This document shows, piece by piece, positions 35,816 to 44,027 of a DNA stretch of 64,000 nucleotides (its first letter is position 1; every line of letters starts with the position of its first letter). Below the pieces are notes generated by a model that was not told the origin of the DNA, did no database searches, and saw only the letters and a program-made list of their open reading frames with translations. The position numbers were made by a program, and so were the translations under genes. This DNA comes from Cohnella lupini (GTDB taxonomy: Bacteria; Bacillota; Bacilli; Paenibacillales; Paenibacillaceae): the NCBI RefSeq assembly GCF_003386205.1, contig NZ_QRDY01000002.1, forward strand, positions 310,001-374,000, in the 5' to 3' direction.

Positions 35816-37426
35816 ATGATGGATATCGATTTGATCAGGGAACCGGACTGGGCTTGGATCGAAACGGAAGAGGGGAGCTCGGCGCTTGAAAAAGGTACGG
35901 CGGGATGGCGGAATTCCGATGCCGGACTCGAATTCGGAATTGCCGGCGGCGTTCTTGGCATAAGCATTAGCGCTCCAAGAACGGCGGTTAAACGCATAGT
36001 GATGCGATGGAAACATGGGCTTCGAGCCGGAGGCGGCTTGCAAGTATACGGAGATCACTGGGAACGCGGCTATGGCGACCTGGAGTGGCGCCAAATGGTG
36101 CCCGAGAGAGTAATGCCGTGGTATGCGATCATTCACGACGGGGCGCATTCGTTCGGTTTCGGGGTGAAAACGGGCGGGAGGTCCTTCTCCCATTGGCGGC
36201 TCGATAGGAACGGAGTCACGCTAGTATCCGATATTAGCTGCGGGGCGGAGGGCGTTCTATTAGGAAGCAGAATTCTGCCAGCGGCGGAAGTTGTGCAATA
36301 TGCCGGCGAAGAAGGCGAGAGCGCTCATTCGGCGGCGAATCGTCTATGCCGGAGTTTGTGCGATACGCCAGTCATGCCGGAGCAACCTATCTATGGCGGC
36401 AACAATTGGTACTATACTTACGGAGTGAGCTCGCATGAGGAAGTCGTAGCGGACGCCCGTTTCATCTCGGAGTTGGCGGAAGGATTATCGAATCGCCCTT
36501 ATATGATCATCGACGACGGATGGCAAATTAACGGCAACATACCCGAATACAACGGAGGGCCTTGGGTAGGGAACCGCAAATTTCCGGATATGCGCGGATT
36601 GGCGGAAGAGATGTCCGAAGCCGGCGTGAGACCGGGGATTTGGTTCCGTCCGCTGCTTACTTCGGAGCGCGTGCCGGAGTCGTGGATACTCAAGGGAAGC
36701 GCGGATAGGTGCTTGGATCCCAGTCATCCCGATGTGCTTCGATACGTAGCCGAGGATATGAAGACGCTCGTCCAATGGGGGTTCAAGCTGATTAAGCACG
36801 ACTTCAGCACGTTTGATCTGTTGGGCGAATGGGGTTTTAAAATGGGATCCCGGCCCATCGGCTCGCGACATTCCTTCTCGGACCGATCGAGAACGACCGC
36901 GGAGATCATCGTGGACTTCTATCGCGCAATCGCGGATGCCGCCAGCGATGCCTTGGTGATCGGTTGCAATACGATCGGACATCTGGCCGCCGGCCTTTTC
37001 GCCATCCAGAGAACCGGCGACGATACGAGCGGCAAGGGTTGGGAGCGAACCCGACGAATGGGAATCAACACGTTGGCGTTCCGCATGCATCAGCATGGAG
37101 CGTTCTTCAGCCATGACGCGGATTGCGTAGCGTTGACATCGTTTACCCCTTGGCAAGAAAGCAAGCAGTGGTTGGAGTTGGTGGCCAATAGCGGCACTCC
37201 GCTGTTTCTTTCCGCTAAGCCGGGATCTTTGGATGCCGAGCAGACGGAAGCGGTGCGCAATGCTTTCCGGATAGCGTCGATGCCGCAGCCGGCCGCGGAA
37301 CCGCTGGACTGGCTTCGAACGACTTGCGCCTCGCGCTGGAAATTCGGGAAGCGGGAAGCGGAGTTCGATTGGTACGGGGAAGAAGGCATCCGCGAAGAGG
37401 AAAGGGATAGTATTTGGTGGAAGTGA
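35816..37426 (+). CDS. GH36-like alpha-galactosidase
   Basis: This 536-residue cytoplasmic protein has a beta-sandwich N-terminal part and a TIM-barrel domain of the clan GH-D type (GH27/GH36/GH31-like). IYGGNNWYYTYG, MIIDDGWQ and GIWFRPLL are barrel motifs; Asp329 in IKHDFS is the likely nucleophile and the Asp pair 402-403 in GDDTSG holds the likely acid/base. It is shorter than classical GH36 enzymes (about 700 residues). The start is ATGATG at 35816/35819. It diverges from an AraC gene and is followed by a terminator. Substrate is probably an alpha-galactoside but related linkages cannot be excluded. Confidence 0.78.
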   Translation: MMDIDLIREPDWAWIETEEGSSALEKGTAGWRNSDAGLEFGIAGGVLGISISAPRTAVKRIVMRWKHGLRAGGGLQVYGDHWERGYGDLEWRQMVPERVMPWYAIIHDGAHSFGFGVKTGGRSFSHWRLDRNGVTLVSDISCGAEGVLLGSRILPAAEVVQYAGEEGESAHSAANRLCRSLCDTPVMPEQPIYGGNNWYYTYGVSSHEEVVADARFISELAEGLSNRPYMIIDDGWQINGNIPEYNGGPWVGNRKFPDMRGLAEEMSEAGVRPGIWFRPLLTSERVPESWILKGSADRCLDPSHPDVLRYVAEDMKTLVQWGFKLIKHDFSTFDLLGEWGFKMGSRPIGSRHSFSDRSRTTAEIIVDFYRAIADAASDALVIGCNTIGHLAAGLFAIQRTGDDTSGKGWERTRRMGINTLAFRMHQHGAFFSHDADCVALTSFTPWQESKQWLELVANSGTPLFLSAKPGSLDAEQTEAVRNAFRIASMPQPAAEPLDWLRTTCASRWKFGKREAEFDWYGEEGIREEERDSIWWK

Positions 37427-37443
37427 AAGATCGCTATATCATC

Positions 37444-37474
37444 ATCCGCAGCCATCTCCGGCTGTGGATTTTTT
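37444..37474 (+). terminator. intrinsic terminator after GH36-like gene
   Basis: ATCCGCAGCC (37444-37453) pairs with GGCTGTGGAT (37460-37469) with one G-T pair; TTTTT follows. Confidence 0.8.
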
Positions 37475-37500
37475 GTGACAGAAGCATGCGTCATCGGATT

Positions 37501-37529
37501 TTGATTGATTTGAGATTCATGAATATACA
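37501..37529 (+). promoter_or_regulatory. candidate promoter of cydAB
   Basis: TTGATT (37501-37506), 17 nt, then TATACA (37524-37529) precede cydA. No redox-regulator (Rex) site is obvious. Confidence 0.45.
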
Positions 37530-37588
37530 TCTTTTCCCATCCGCGGCGGAATACTACCCGAAGACTAGCAGGGAGGCGGATGCGAGAG

Positions 37589-38920
37589 ATGGATTCGGTT
37601 GTGATGGCAAGGGCTTTGTTCGGTAGCTCCATGGCTTTTCATATTATTTTCGCGACTCTCGGCGTAGGCGTGCCGCTAATGATCGTATTCGCGGAGATCT
37701 TCGCCGGCATTACGAAAAACTCAGACTATTCCCTCATGGCGAAACGCTGGACGAAAGCTCAGGCGATTCTGCTCGGAGTAGCTATTCCCTCGGGAACGAT
37801 CGTGGGCGTTATGCTATCGATGCTGTGGCCCGGATTCATGGAGATCATGGGACAGGTCATCGCGGTACCCTTCCAAGTGGAAATATGGGCTTTTTTCCTG
37901 GAAGCGTTGTTTATGTCGATTTATATTTACGCCGCGGATCGCTTGTCGCGCAAGCTGCGAATACTCAGCGTCATTATGGTATCCTTCGGGTCGGCCTCTT
38001 CCGCGGTGCTGATTACGAACGTTCATGCTTGGATGAACACTCCTCGGGGTTTCAAGCTCGCGGACGGCAAAGTAACGGACGTGCATCCGCTTCAAGCGAT
38101 ATTCAATCCAAGCTTCGCCGTAACGGCAATTCATGTCGTCGCTTCGGCGTTCATGACCGGTGCTTTCTGCGTCGGATCGATTGCCGCCTATAAGCTATTG
38201 AAGAAGGGCAAGTCGGAGAGAGAACGGGAGTATCACAGAAGAAGCCTCTATCTCGCGTTGATCGTCGGCTTGGTCTGCTCCATGGCTACGGCGATCAACG
38301 GCCACTTCACGGCGCAGATGCTCCATCATTATTTGCCTTTGAAGCTTGCCGCGGCGGAAGGGTTGTTCGAAACGGGACCTCACGCCGCCTTGGAAATCTT
38401 CGGCAGCACCAGCTTGGAGAAGCAAGAAGTGGTTGGCGGGATTACGATTCCCAGTGCGCTCAGCTTTCTGGCGACGGACCGGTTCGACGGAGTCGTTCGG
38501 GGATTGAACGACTATCCACGCGAGCTGTGGCCGCCGCTATATATCCACACGTTATTTAATCTGATGGTCATTATCGGCGGGTTCTTAGTAGCGCTGTCTT
38601 TTGGAGCGTTATTCTATCGACTTGTCCTGAAGCGCCCCTATCCCCGTTGGCTGCTAGCTGTACTTGTGGCCGGAGGACCGTTATCTCTTATCGGAATAGA
38701 AACGGGCTGGATTTTCAGTTGCACCGGAAGGCAACCCTGGGTTATTAGCGGAGTACAGAAAACGGCGGACGCGGCAACCTTGTCGGACAATATCGGCGTA
38801 TTGTTCGGCTTGTTCATAGGCCTGTACGTGTTGCTCATGATCCTCACGATCACGGTTATGCGGTATTATTTCAAACGCAAGCCTGTGGCGCGCGAGCTGG
38901 GCGTAACGGAGGGGAGCTAA
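37589..38920 (+). CDS. cydA: cytochrome bd quinol oxidase subunit I
   Basis: This 443-residue integral membrane protein is CydA, which carries the haems b558, b595 and d of the high-oxygen-affinity terminal oxidase. Family signs are the N-terminal His ligand region GSSMAFHIIFATLGVGVPL, the GWIFSCTGRQPWVISG segment and about nine membrane helices. The Q loop is short, as in Firmicutes. Two ATGs are possible: 37580 lies 3 nt from GGGAGG and 37589 lies 12 nt from it; I prefer 37589, which gives the usual MDSVVMARALFG start. It is followed 4 nt later by cydB. cydCD, needed for assembly, are not in the window. Confidence 0.93.
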   Translation: MDSVVMARALFGSSMAFHIIFATLGVGVPLMIVFAEIFAGITKNSDYSLMAKRWTKAQAILLGVAIPSGTIVGVMLSMLWPGFMEIMGQVIAVPFQVEIWAFFLEALFMSIYIYAADRLSRKLRILSVIMVSFGSASSAVLITNVHAWMNTPRGFKLADGKVTDVHPLQAIFNPSFAVTAIHVVASAFMTGAFCVGSIAAYKLLKKGKSEREREYHRRSLYLALIVGLVCSMATAINGHFTAQMLHHYLPLKLAAAEGLFETGPHAALEIFGSTSLEKQEVVGGITIPSALSFLATDRFDGVVRGLNDYPRELWPPLYIHTLFNLMVIIGGFLVALSFGALFYRLVLKRPYPRWLLAVLVAGGPLSLIGIETGWIFSCTGRQPWVISGVQKTADAATLSDNIGVLFGLFIGLYVLLMILTITVMRYYFKRKPVARELGVTEGS

Positions 38921-38924
38921 GAGA

Positions 38925-39959
38925 ATGGATCATGCTACGGTGGCTATTGCGCTCGTGTGGGCTTTAATATTCGCGTATGCCATTCTAGGATCGGTGGATT
39001 TCGGAGCGGGTTTCTGGGCGTTGGTTTTCGACCGAAGATCCGGCACGAGAGCGGCGCAGATCGCCAATCGGTATTTGTCTCCGTCTTGGGAAGTCACGAA
39101 CGTGTTTCTCGTGCTGATTACGGTCGCCATGGTCGGGTTTTTCCCGAAAGCGGCGTTCTGGCTCGGTACGATATTGCTCGTTCCCGTCAGCTTGGTGCTT
39201 ATTCTGCTTACGATTCGCAGCAGCTTCATGGTGTACAGCTATTCGACGAAGCGATACAGCAGGCCGCTGCGATGGGTATCCGGACTAACGGGAGTGCTGA
39301 TTCCGGGTCTGCTGCTCAGCGTATTGCCTGTTTCGCTCGGAGGCTTCGTCGAGTTATCGTCCGAAGGCAATCCGTCGTTGTTATTCGGTAAGCTGCTGTC
39401 GAGCCCGACGGAGTATGCGCACTTGGCCTTCGGCATCTCCTCCGAGCTATTCTTGGCGGCTTTGTTCTTGTCCGACTATGCCCATGAAGCGGGGGAAACC
39501 TCTACCTATCTTTCGTACCGGAAAGTCGCGGTGGCCATGGGGCCGTTAACGTTGTTAACTGCCGTTCTGGCCATCTACACGATGACTCCGGAAGCAGCTT
39601 GGATCGTGGTGAGGATAGGCGAGCACTTGCCATGGTTTCTGGCTTCGATCGTCTCGTTCGCGATCGGGTACAGCGCGTTATGGATCAAGGACGGGCAACG
39701 TCCTCCAGGACGACCACGCCTGGCGGTCACCTTCGTCATCGGACAATATTTTCTGGCGAGCGTCGGCTACGGCATGGCTCACTTGCCCTATATCCTGTAT
39801 CCCCATCTGACTATCGGACAAGCGATTACGAACGATGCGTTATTTCGCTCGCTGCTCGTGTCCTATTCGATCGGGATCGCCGTGCTCGCCCCCGGCTTCT
39901 ATTTGTTCTGGCGGTTGTTCCTCAAAGACAAGAAGTATATTTCGCGGCAAGGGGAGTAG
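38925..39959 (+). CDS. cydB: cytochrome bd quinol oxidase subunit II
   Basis: This 344-residue membrane protein is CydB, the structural partner of CydA. The start MDHATVAIALVWALIFAYAI with LGSVDFGAGFWAL is typical, and about eight hydrophobic helices follow. GGAGGGG at the end of cydA serves as its ribosome binding site. The two subunits reduce oxygen to water with quinol electrons, which supports growth at low oxygen and lets glycerol-3-phosphate dehydrogenase electrons be used. It ends just before a bidirectional terminator. Confidence 0.93.
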   Translation: MDHATVAIALVWALIFAYAILGSVDFGAGFWALVFDRRSGTRAAQIANRYLSPSWEVTNVFLVLITVAMVGFFPKAAFWLGTILLVPVSLVLILLTIRSSFMVYSYSTKRYSRPLRWVSGLTGVLIPGLLLSVLPVSLGGFVELSSEGNPSLLFGKLLSSPTEYAHLAFGISSELFLAALFLSDYAHEAGETSTYLSYRKVAVAMGPLTLLTAVLAIYTMTPEAAWIVVRIGEHLPWFLASIVSFAIGYSALWIKDGQRPPGRPRLAVTFVIGQYFLASVGYGMAHLPYILYPHLTIGQAITNDALFRSLLVSYSIGIAVLAPGFYLFWRLFLKDKKYISRQGE

Positions 39960-39962
39960 GCA

Positions 39963-40002
39963 AAGGTACCGACCGGAAGCGTTAGCTCTCGGTCGGTACC
40001 TT
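39963..40002. terminator. bidirectional terminator after cydAB
   Basis: AAGGTACCGACC (39963-39974) and GGTCGGTACCTT (39991-40002) form a perfect 12-bp stem between convergent genes. The AA and TT ends give short T runs on both strands. Confidence 0.75.
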
Positions 40003-40024
40003 ATTAAGATTATACTTCCACGTC

Positions 40025-40792
40025 TTACTCCACTTGAGACAACACGTTGTCCTTGAATTGGCGGACCGCGACGTCGGTGTCGATCGTATAGCCGCATTCC
40101 AAGCCGACGAAACCTTCGAAGCCCGTTCCTTTGATCGCGTTCAGGATGTTGACGTAGTTCAGCTCGCCCGTGCCCGGCTGCTTGCGTCCGGGATTATCCG
40201 CGATGTGATAGTGGTTGATCCGGTCGATATAACCCGTCGCGTTGCGGATGACGTTTCCTTCCGTGATCTGCTGATGATAAACGTCGAAGACAAGCTTAAC
40301 GTTCGGGCTGCCGACTTGATCGATGACGTCGACCGATTCGTCCGACCGCTGCAAGAAATGCCCCTTATGATCGACTAGACCGTTCAACGGTTCGACTTCT
40401 AATACGATGCCTGCTTCTTCGAAAAGGGGAGCGCAACGTTTGAGCGTTTCCACCATCGTTTGCCTTTGAATATCGCGCGGAATTCCGTCCACGACGTTGC
40501 CCGTTTGGGAGATGACGGAGCGAATATTAAGAATTTTGCAAGCTTCGATGGTTTGGCGGATACCCTCCAAATAAGCATCGCGGTAGGATACGTCGACTAA
40601 GCTGATGAACTTGGTGCAGGTCGCGCTGATCCCGACGCCGATGCGTTCTTGCTCCTTGGCTACTTGACGGAGGTCTTTCAATTCCCACCACGCGTAATAC
40701 TCCAATCCGTGAAAGCCGTGCTCCTTGATTTTCTCCAGATGATAGATTTCGTCTTTGCCCGAATAGGCTCCGATACATAATGAGTATTTCAT
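40025..40792 (-). CDS. hydroxypyruvate-isomerase-like sugar isomerase/epimerase
   Basis: This 255-residue TIM-barrel protein belongs to the sugar phosphate isomerase/epimerase superfamily, nearest to hydroxypyruvate isomerase (Hyi). LEVEPLNG, VKLVFDVYHQQI and HYHIADNPGRKQPGTGELNY are its metal- and substrate-binding signatures. It probably acts on a keto-acid or keto-sugar made by the oxidoreductase encoded 1 nt upstream on the same strand. AGGGGTG at the end of that gene serves as its ribosome binding site. True substrate is unknown; these enzymes also act in inositol and unusual sugar pathways. Confidence 0.85.
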   Translation of the reverse strand: MKYSLCIGAYSGKDEIYHLEKIKEHGFHGLEYYAWWELKDLRQVAKEQERIGVGISATCTKFISLVDVSYRDAYLEGIRQTIEACKILNIRSVISQTGNVVDGIPRDIQRQTMVETLKRCAPLFEEAGIVLEVEPLNGLVDHKGHFLQRSDESVDVIDQVGSPNVKLVFDVYHQQITEGNVIRNATGYIDRINHYHIADNPGRKQPGTGELNYVNILNAIKGTGFEGFVGLECGYTIDTDVAVRQFKDNVLSQVE

Positions 40793-40793
40793 T

Positions 40794-41786
40794 TCAGCTA
40801 AGCACCCCTTGTGGATTCGTTAAAAGAATAGGTTTGCCGGAAACGGCCGATTCGTTGGCCGCTATCGTGATTTCATGAGACCGCAGCGAGTCTTCGTAAT
40901 CCGATAGAATAAGCGATGTATCTCCGGTTCTTAAGGCGTGAATGAAAGCTTCGTCTTCCACGAAATAAGGATTGGCTACGTTCGAATGGGTTTGCTTACC
41001 TTCGGAAGTGATCTCATGGAGAGCATCGCTTCGAAGCTCGAGTATCCCGTTGCTCGTGTAAATGTCCAGACCTACATGATGTCCGACCGGTAACAGGCAA
41101 GTGTTGGAGATCGTCGCCACCATTCCGTTGGCCAGCTTTAGAGTGACCGAGCCGACGTCCGGCACGTCGGTGCCTTCGACCTTCTCGCCCATCACTTGAA
41201 GAGCGTAAGCGGCATACACCTCTCGAACTTCCCCGCAAAGATAACGGAGCAAATCCACGATATGGGTCGTTTGCTCGACGAATTGCCCGCCCGAGCCGGA
41301 TTGCGTTCTCCACCAAGGAACCATAGGCATACCGCCCATCCAGTAGCCGAGGGCCATACCCGGCTTGCTGTTCTCTAGAAGCCGTTTGGCAAGCCCCGCG
41401 GATTCATTATACCTCCAATGATAGCCTACGGAAGTAGTCAATTTCTTCGCTTTCACCAATTGTCCGATTCGGTGCGGTGTTTCGTTGTCGATTCCTAGCG
41501 GCTTTTCCACCAAAAAAGGAATTCCCCGTTCGACGAGCTTGCTTTCCGCCTCGCCATGCGCCATGGGAGGGACGCAGACGTATACGCCATCTAAGCTCTC
41601 GCCATCCAGCATGTCGTCCAGGTTTGAGAACGCTTTCGCTCCGTCGTGCTCGGAGGCGGTTATTTGAGCGCGCTCCAGATTTACGTCGTAGAACGCCGAT
41701 AATTTAATTCCGTCCATTTGCACCAAGTTCTTCAGGTGATGATTGGCGATTCCTCCAGATCCGATAAAACCAAGCTTAATCGTCAT
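40794..41786 (-). CDS. Gfo/Idh/MocA-family oxidoreductase
   Basis: This 330-residue dehydrogenase has the NAD(P) motif GFIGSGGIANHH, the VEKPLGID catalytic Lys segment and TTHIVDLLRYLCG in the C-terminal domain. The ATG at 41786 is preferred, with GGGAG about 11 nt upstream; the frame extends 7 codons further. Together with the Hyi-like gene it forms a two-gene sugar-oxidation operon, divergent from an AraC gene at 41916. The 129-bp gap between them holds paired 14-bp repeats. It differs in sequence from the oxidoreductase at 26833, so it likely serves a different substrate. Confidence 0.9.
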   Translation of the reverse strand: MTIKLGFIGSGGIANHHLKNLVQMDGIKLSAFYDVNLERAQITASEHDGAKAFSNLDDMLDGESLDGVYVCVPPMAHGEAESKLVERGIPFLVEKPLGIDNETPHRIGQLVKAKKLTTSVGYHWRYNESAGLAKRLLENSKPGMALGYWMGGMPMVPWWRTQSGSGGQFVEQTTHIVDLLRYLCGEVREVYAAYALQVMGEKVEGTDVPDVGSVTLKLANGMVATISNTCLLPVGHHVGLDIYTSNGILELRSDALHEITSEGKQTHSNVANPYFVEDEAFIHALRTGDTSLILSDYEDSLRSHEITIAANESAVSGKPILLTNPQGVLS

Positions 41787-41812
41787 GGCTTCTTCACTCC
41801 CGGTCAATAGAG

Positions 41813-41826
41813 TATAATATAATTCA
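41813..41826. promoter_or_regulatory. 14-bp direct repeat, copy 1
   Basis: TATAATATAATTCA occurs here and again at 41867-41880, 54 bp (about five DNA turns) apart, in the divergent control region. Paired direct repeats on one DNA face are typical AraC-family binding sites. AT-rich promoter boxes could also explain them. Confidence 0.4.
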
Positions 41827-41866
41827 ACTTCGACCCTATTTTAGATCAACGGATAACGAATTGAAA

Positions 41867-41880
41867 TATAATATAATTCA
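41867..41880. promoter_or_regulatory. 14-bp direct repeat, copy 2
   Basis: This is an identical copy of the repeat at 41813-41826, placed 36 bp before the AraC start codon. Confidence 0.4.
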
Positions 41881-41915
41881 TATATCGTATAGGAAAATGA
41901 AACTGGAGGTCCATC

Positions 41916-42752
41916 ATGAACAACTCATATAGCAGATACTTCGTGACGACGGAATGGGATCGCGGATTGCCTCTGCATCTCACGAGCGTCGGTTGCTTGG
42001 GGCATCAAACGGCGATAAACAGAGAGCACGGTTACAATGGCTTTCATTGGCTGCACACGGTCGAAGGTTGCGGCGAATTTACGGTTAACGGCACAACCGT
42101 GAAGCTGAATCCCAACCAAGGCATTCTGCTGAAGCCGAACGTTCCTCATAGCTATTTTCCGGAAACGGCGGTTTGGTCGACTTGGTACATGACTTTCGAT
42201 GGCGCTTTGTCCACGCCGATTACGGCATCCCTCGACATTCCGCAGATGACCCCGCTGAGTTGGGAAACCGATTGCCCGCTTGCGAACATTCATGAGCAAT
42301 ATAACGAGAAGTGCGGGTACAGCTTTGATTTTGCGGGCATTAACGGATCGTTAGAGGTGTATTCCTTCTTGGCTCAAATCAAGAGGTACGGGCAAATCAG
42401 CGGACAGCCTTCCCTCTCCAAAGGCCATGAGAGGCTAACGCCGATTTATTTGCTGATCGAGGAGCAGTATGGGGATGCGGCGCTCGGACTTGGCCGAATG
42501 GCGGAGACGCTGGGGGTAAGCCCGCAGTACTTGAACACGTTGTTTCGCAAAAGCTGGGGCATCAGCCCCTATCAGTATTTGGTGCAGTTTCGCGTCCAGA
42601 AGTCGAAGGAGTTGCTGCTGGCGAACCGTAACCGCACGGTCAAGGAAATCTCGCAGGCGGTTGGCTTTCAGGACGATAGCCATTTCGTGCATACGTTCCG
42701 CAAGCTGGCTGGCGCGACTCCGACTCAGTTTCGGCTGCAGTACGGGGAGTAA
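41916..42752 (+). CDS. AraC-family regulator
   Basis: This 278-residue protein has a cupin domain (GFHWLHTVEGCGEFTVNG, NQGILLKPNVPHSYFP) and a C-terminal double helix-turn-helix (LGRMAETLGVSPQYLNTLFR and VKEISQAVGFQDDSHFVHTF). GGAGG lies 6 nt before the ATG. It is divergent from the oxidoreductase/isomerase operon and probably controls it through the 14-bp repeats. Its stop codon is followed after only 4 nt by repeat array C. Confidence 0.88.
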   Translation: MNNSYSRYFVTTEWDRGLPLHLTSVGCLGHQTAINREHGYNGFHWLHTVEGCGEFTVNGTTVKLNPNQGILLKPNVPHSYFPETAVWSTWYMTFDGALSTPITASLDIPQMTPLSWETDCPLANIHEQYNEKCGYSFDFAGINGSLEVYSFLAQIKRYGQISGQPSLSKGHERLTPIYLLIEEQYGDAALGLGRMAETLGVSPQYLNTLFRKSWGISPYQYLVQFRVQKSKELLLANRNRTVKEISQAVGFQDDSHFVHTFRKLAGATPTQFRLQYGE

Positions 42753-42756
42753 GTGG

Positions 42757-42975
42757 ACTAACTCCGCCCGCCGCGGTCGAATTCGCCGGAGATAGTGCGG
42801 GAATCGGACTAACTCCGCTTGCCGCGGCCGAATTCGCCGAAGATAGTACGCGCATCGAACTAACTCCGCCCGCCGCGGTCGAATTCGCCGGAGATAGTGC
42901 TCAAATCGGACTAACTCCGCCCACCGCGGCCGAATTCGCTCGAGATAGTAAGCGAATCGGACTAACTCCGCCCAA
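42757..42975. repeat. 51-bp tandem repeat array C, 4 units plus partial
   Basis: ACTAACTCCG recurs at 42757, 42808, 42859, 42910 and 42961, always 51 bp apart. Across unit borders a hairpin forms with arms of 12 nt (CGGAGATAGTGC and GGACTAACTCCG) and a 7-nt loop GGGAATC; there are G-G and A-A mismatches. Arm changes in other units are largely compensated (for example TAC with GAA). It fills the gap between two convergent AraC genes and no other terminator is visible there. Confidence 0.88.
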
Positions 42976-43006
42976 TCCGCCTTCCCCCCCGTCTCACCGC
43001 CACCTG

Positions 43007-43903
43007 TCAGCCCATTCCTTTTACCCGTAGGACGAACTGTTTGGGAGTTAACCCCTTATGGGCTCGGAAATGACGGATAAAATAGCTGGTGTGCGAGAAT
43101 CCGCATTCCAACGCAACGCGAGTGACGCTCCAATAGGTCGTGAGCAACAGTTTCTCGGCTTCGGAAATGCGGCGATAATGCAAATAGCGGACGAAGCTAT
43201 GACCCGTGATTTGTTTGAAGCATCTCGCGAAATGACTGTAGCTCATCCCGCACAGCCGGGCCGCATCGGAAGCGGTCAGGTCTTCTTTGAAGCGGTATTC
43301 CAGATGCTCGAAGATCGGTTTGATGCTGTCCAACGAAGAAGCGGCGAACGAAGGAAATCCCGCCTGCGCCGGTTCTTGGTTCATCCAAAAGCGTAGCATC
43401 CATAAGAAAATACTCGTAAACGCCGACCGCATCGCAAGCTCGAAGCCGTACCTCTGCTGCTCGTACTCTCTATGGATGTCCATGACGAGCGCGGGAATCG
43501 GGCTGCCGTTTAAGACGCGTTGTCGAAAATGGCGTTCGTGTTGCCTGTTGCCCAGCAAGAACGGGAAGATGTATTTCGCTTCGAAAATCGTGCTGCCCGT
43601 ATGGTATACGACCTCGGGAACAACGCTCAGAATCAAGTACTCCGCGTCGTCTTCCGGCGATATGTCTACCGCGTGCACCTCGTTCGCGTTGATGAGCAAT
43701 AAATCGCCTTCGAGAGCGAGGTAGGATCTGCCTCCGATATGAAAAGTTCCCTGCCCGCGAGTGATGTAGAGCAATTCGAGATGGGTGTGCCAATGAGCCG
43801 GGAAATGGTAACCGAGGCGCGCGGTGTCATGCGATTTGCAGGCGAACGGATGCTGGGAGACTCCTCCGGTGAAACGTTTCTCTTCCGTCGAACCCATCGT
43901 CAC
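43007..43903 (-). CDS. AraC-family regulator
   Basis: This protein of about 298 residues has a cupin domain (HWHTHLELLYITRGQGTFHI, EGDLLLINANEVHAVD) and an AraC-type C-terminus (ASDAARLCGMSYSHFARCFK and VTRVALECGFSHTSYFIRHF, ending LTPKQFVLRVKGMG). The frame is open to an ATG at 43969, but AAGGAG lies 9 nt upstream of the GTG at 43903, which I prefer; ATGs at 43912 and 43897 are alternatives. It diverges from the GH42 gene, the likely target. Confidence 0.85.
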   Translation of the reverse strand: MTMGSTEEKRFTGGVSQHPFACKSHDTARLGYHFPAHWHTHLELLYITRGQGTFHIGGRSYLALEGDLLLINANEVHAVDISPEDDAEYLILSVVPEVVYHTGSTIFEAKYIFPFLLGNRQHERHFRQRVLNGSPIPALVMDIHREYEQQRYGFELAMRSAFTSIFLWMLRFWMNQEPAQAGFPSFAASSLDSIKPIFEHLEYRFKEDLTASDAARLCGMSYSHFARCFKQITGHSFVRYLHYRRISEAEKLLLTTYWSVTRVALECGFSHTSYFIRHFRAHKGLTPKQFVLRVKGMG

Positions 43904-44027
43904 ATACTTCATCTCCTTGGGGCTATGATGATAGAATCGTGCTATTTTTCTCCGGGAATATTGTATCACTTATCATAGTCGCATAGTAAGCTTTGAAAAT
44001 AATGCGGTTAGGATGGGAGAGATCAGC

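Noticed and set aside
36485-37156. 223-codon antisense frame within the GH36-like gene
   Set aside because: It lacks motifs and start signals and is opposite the catalytic barrel.
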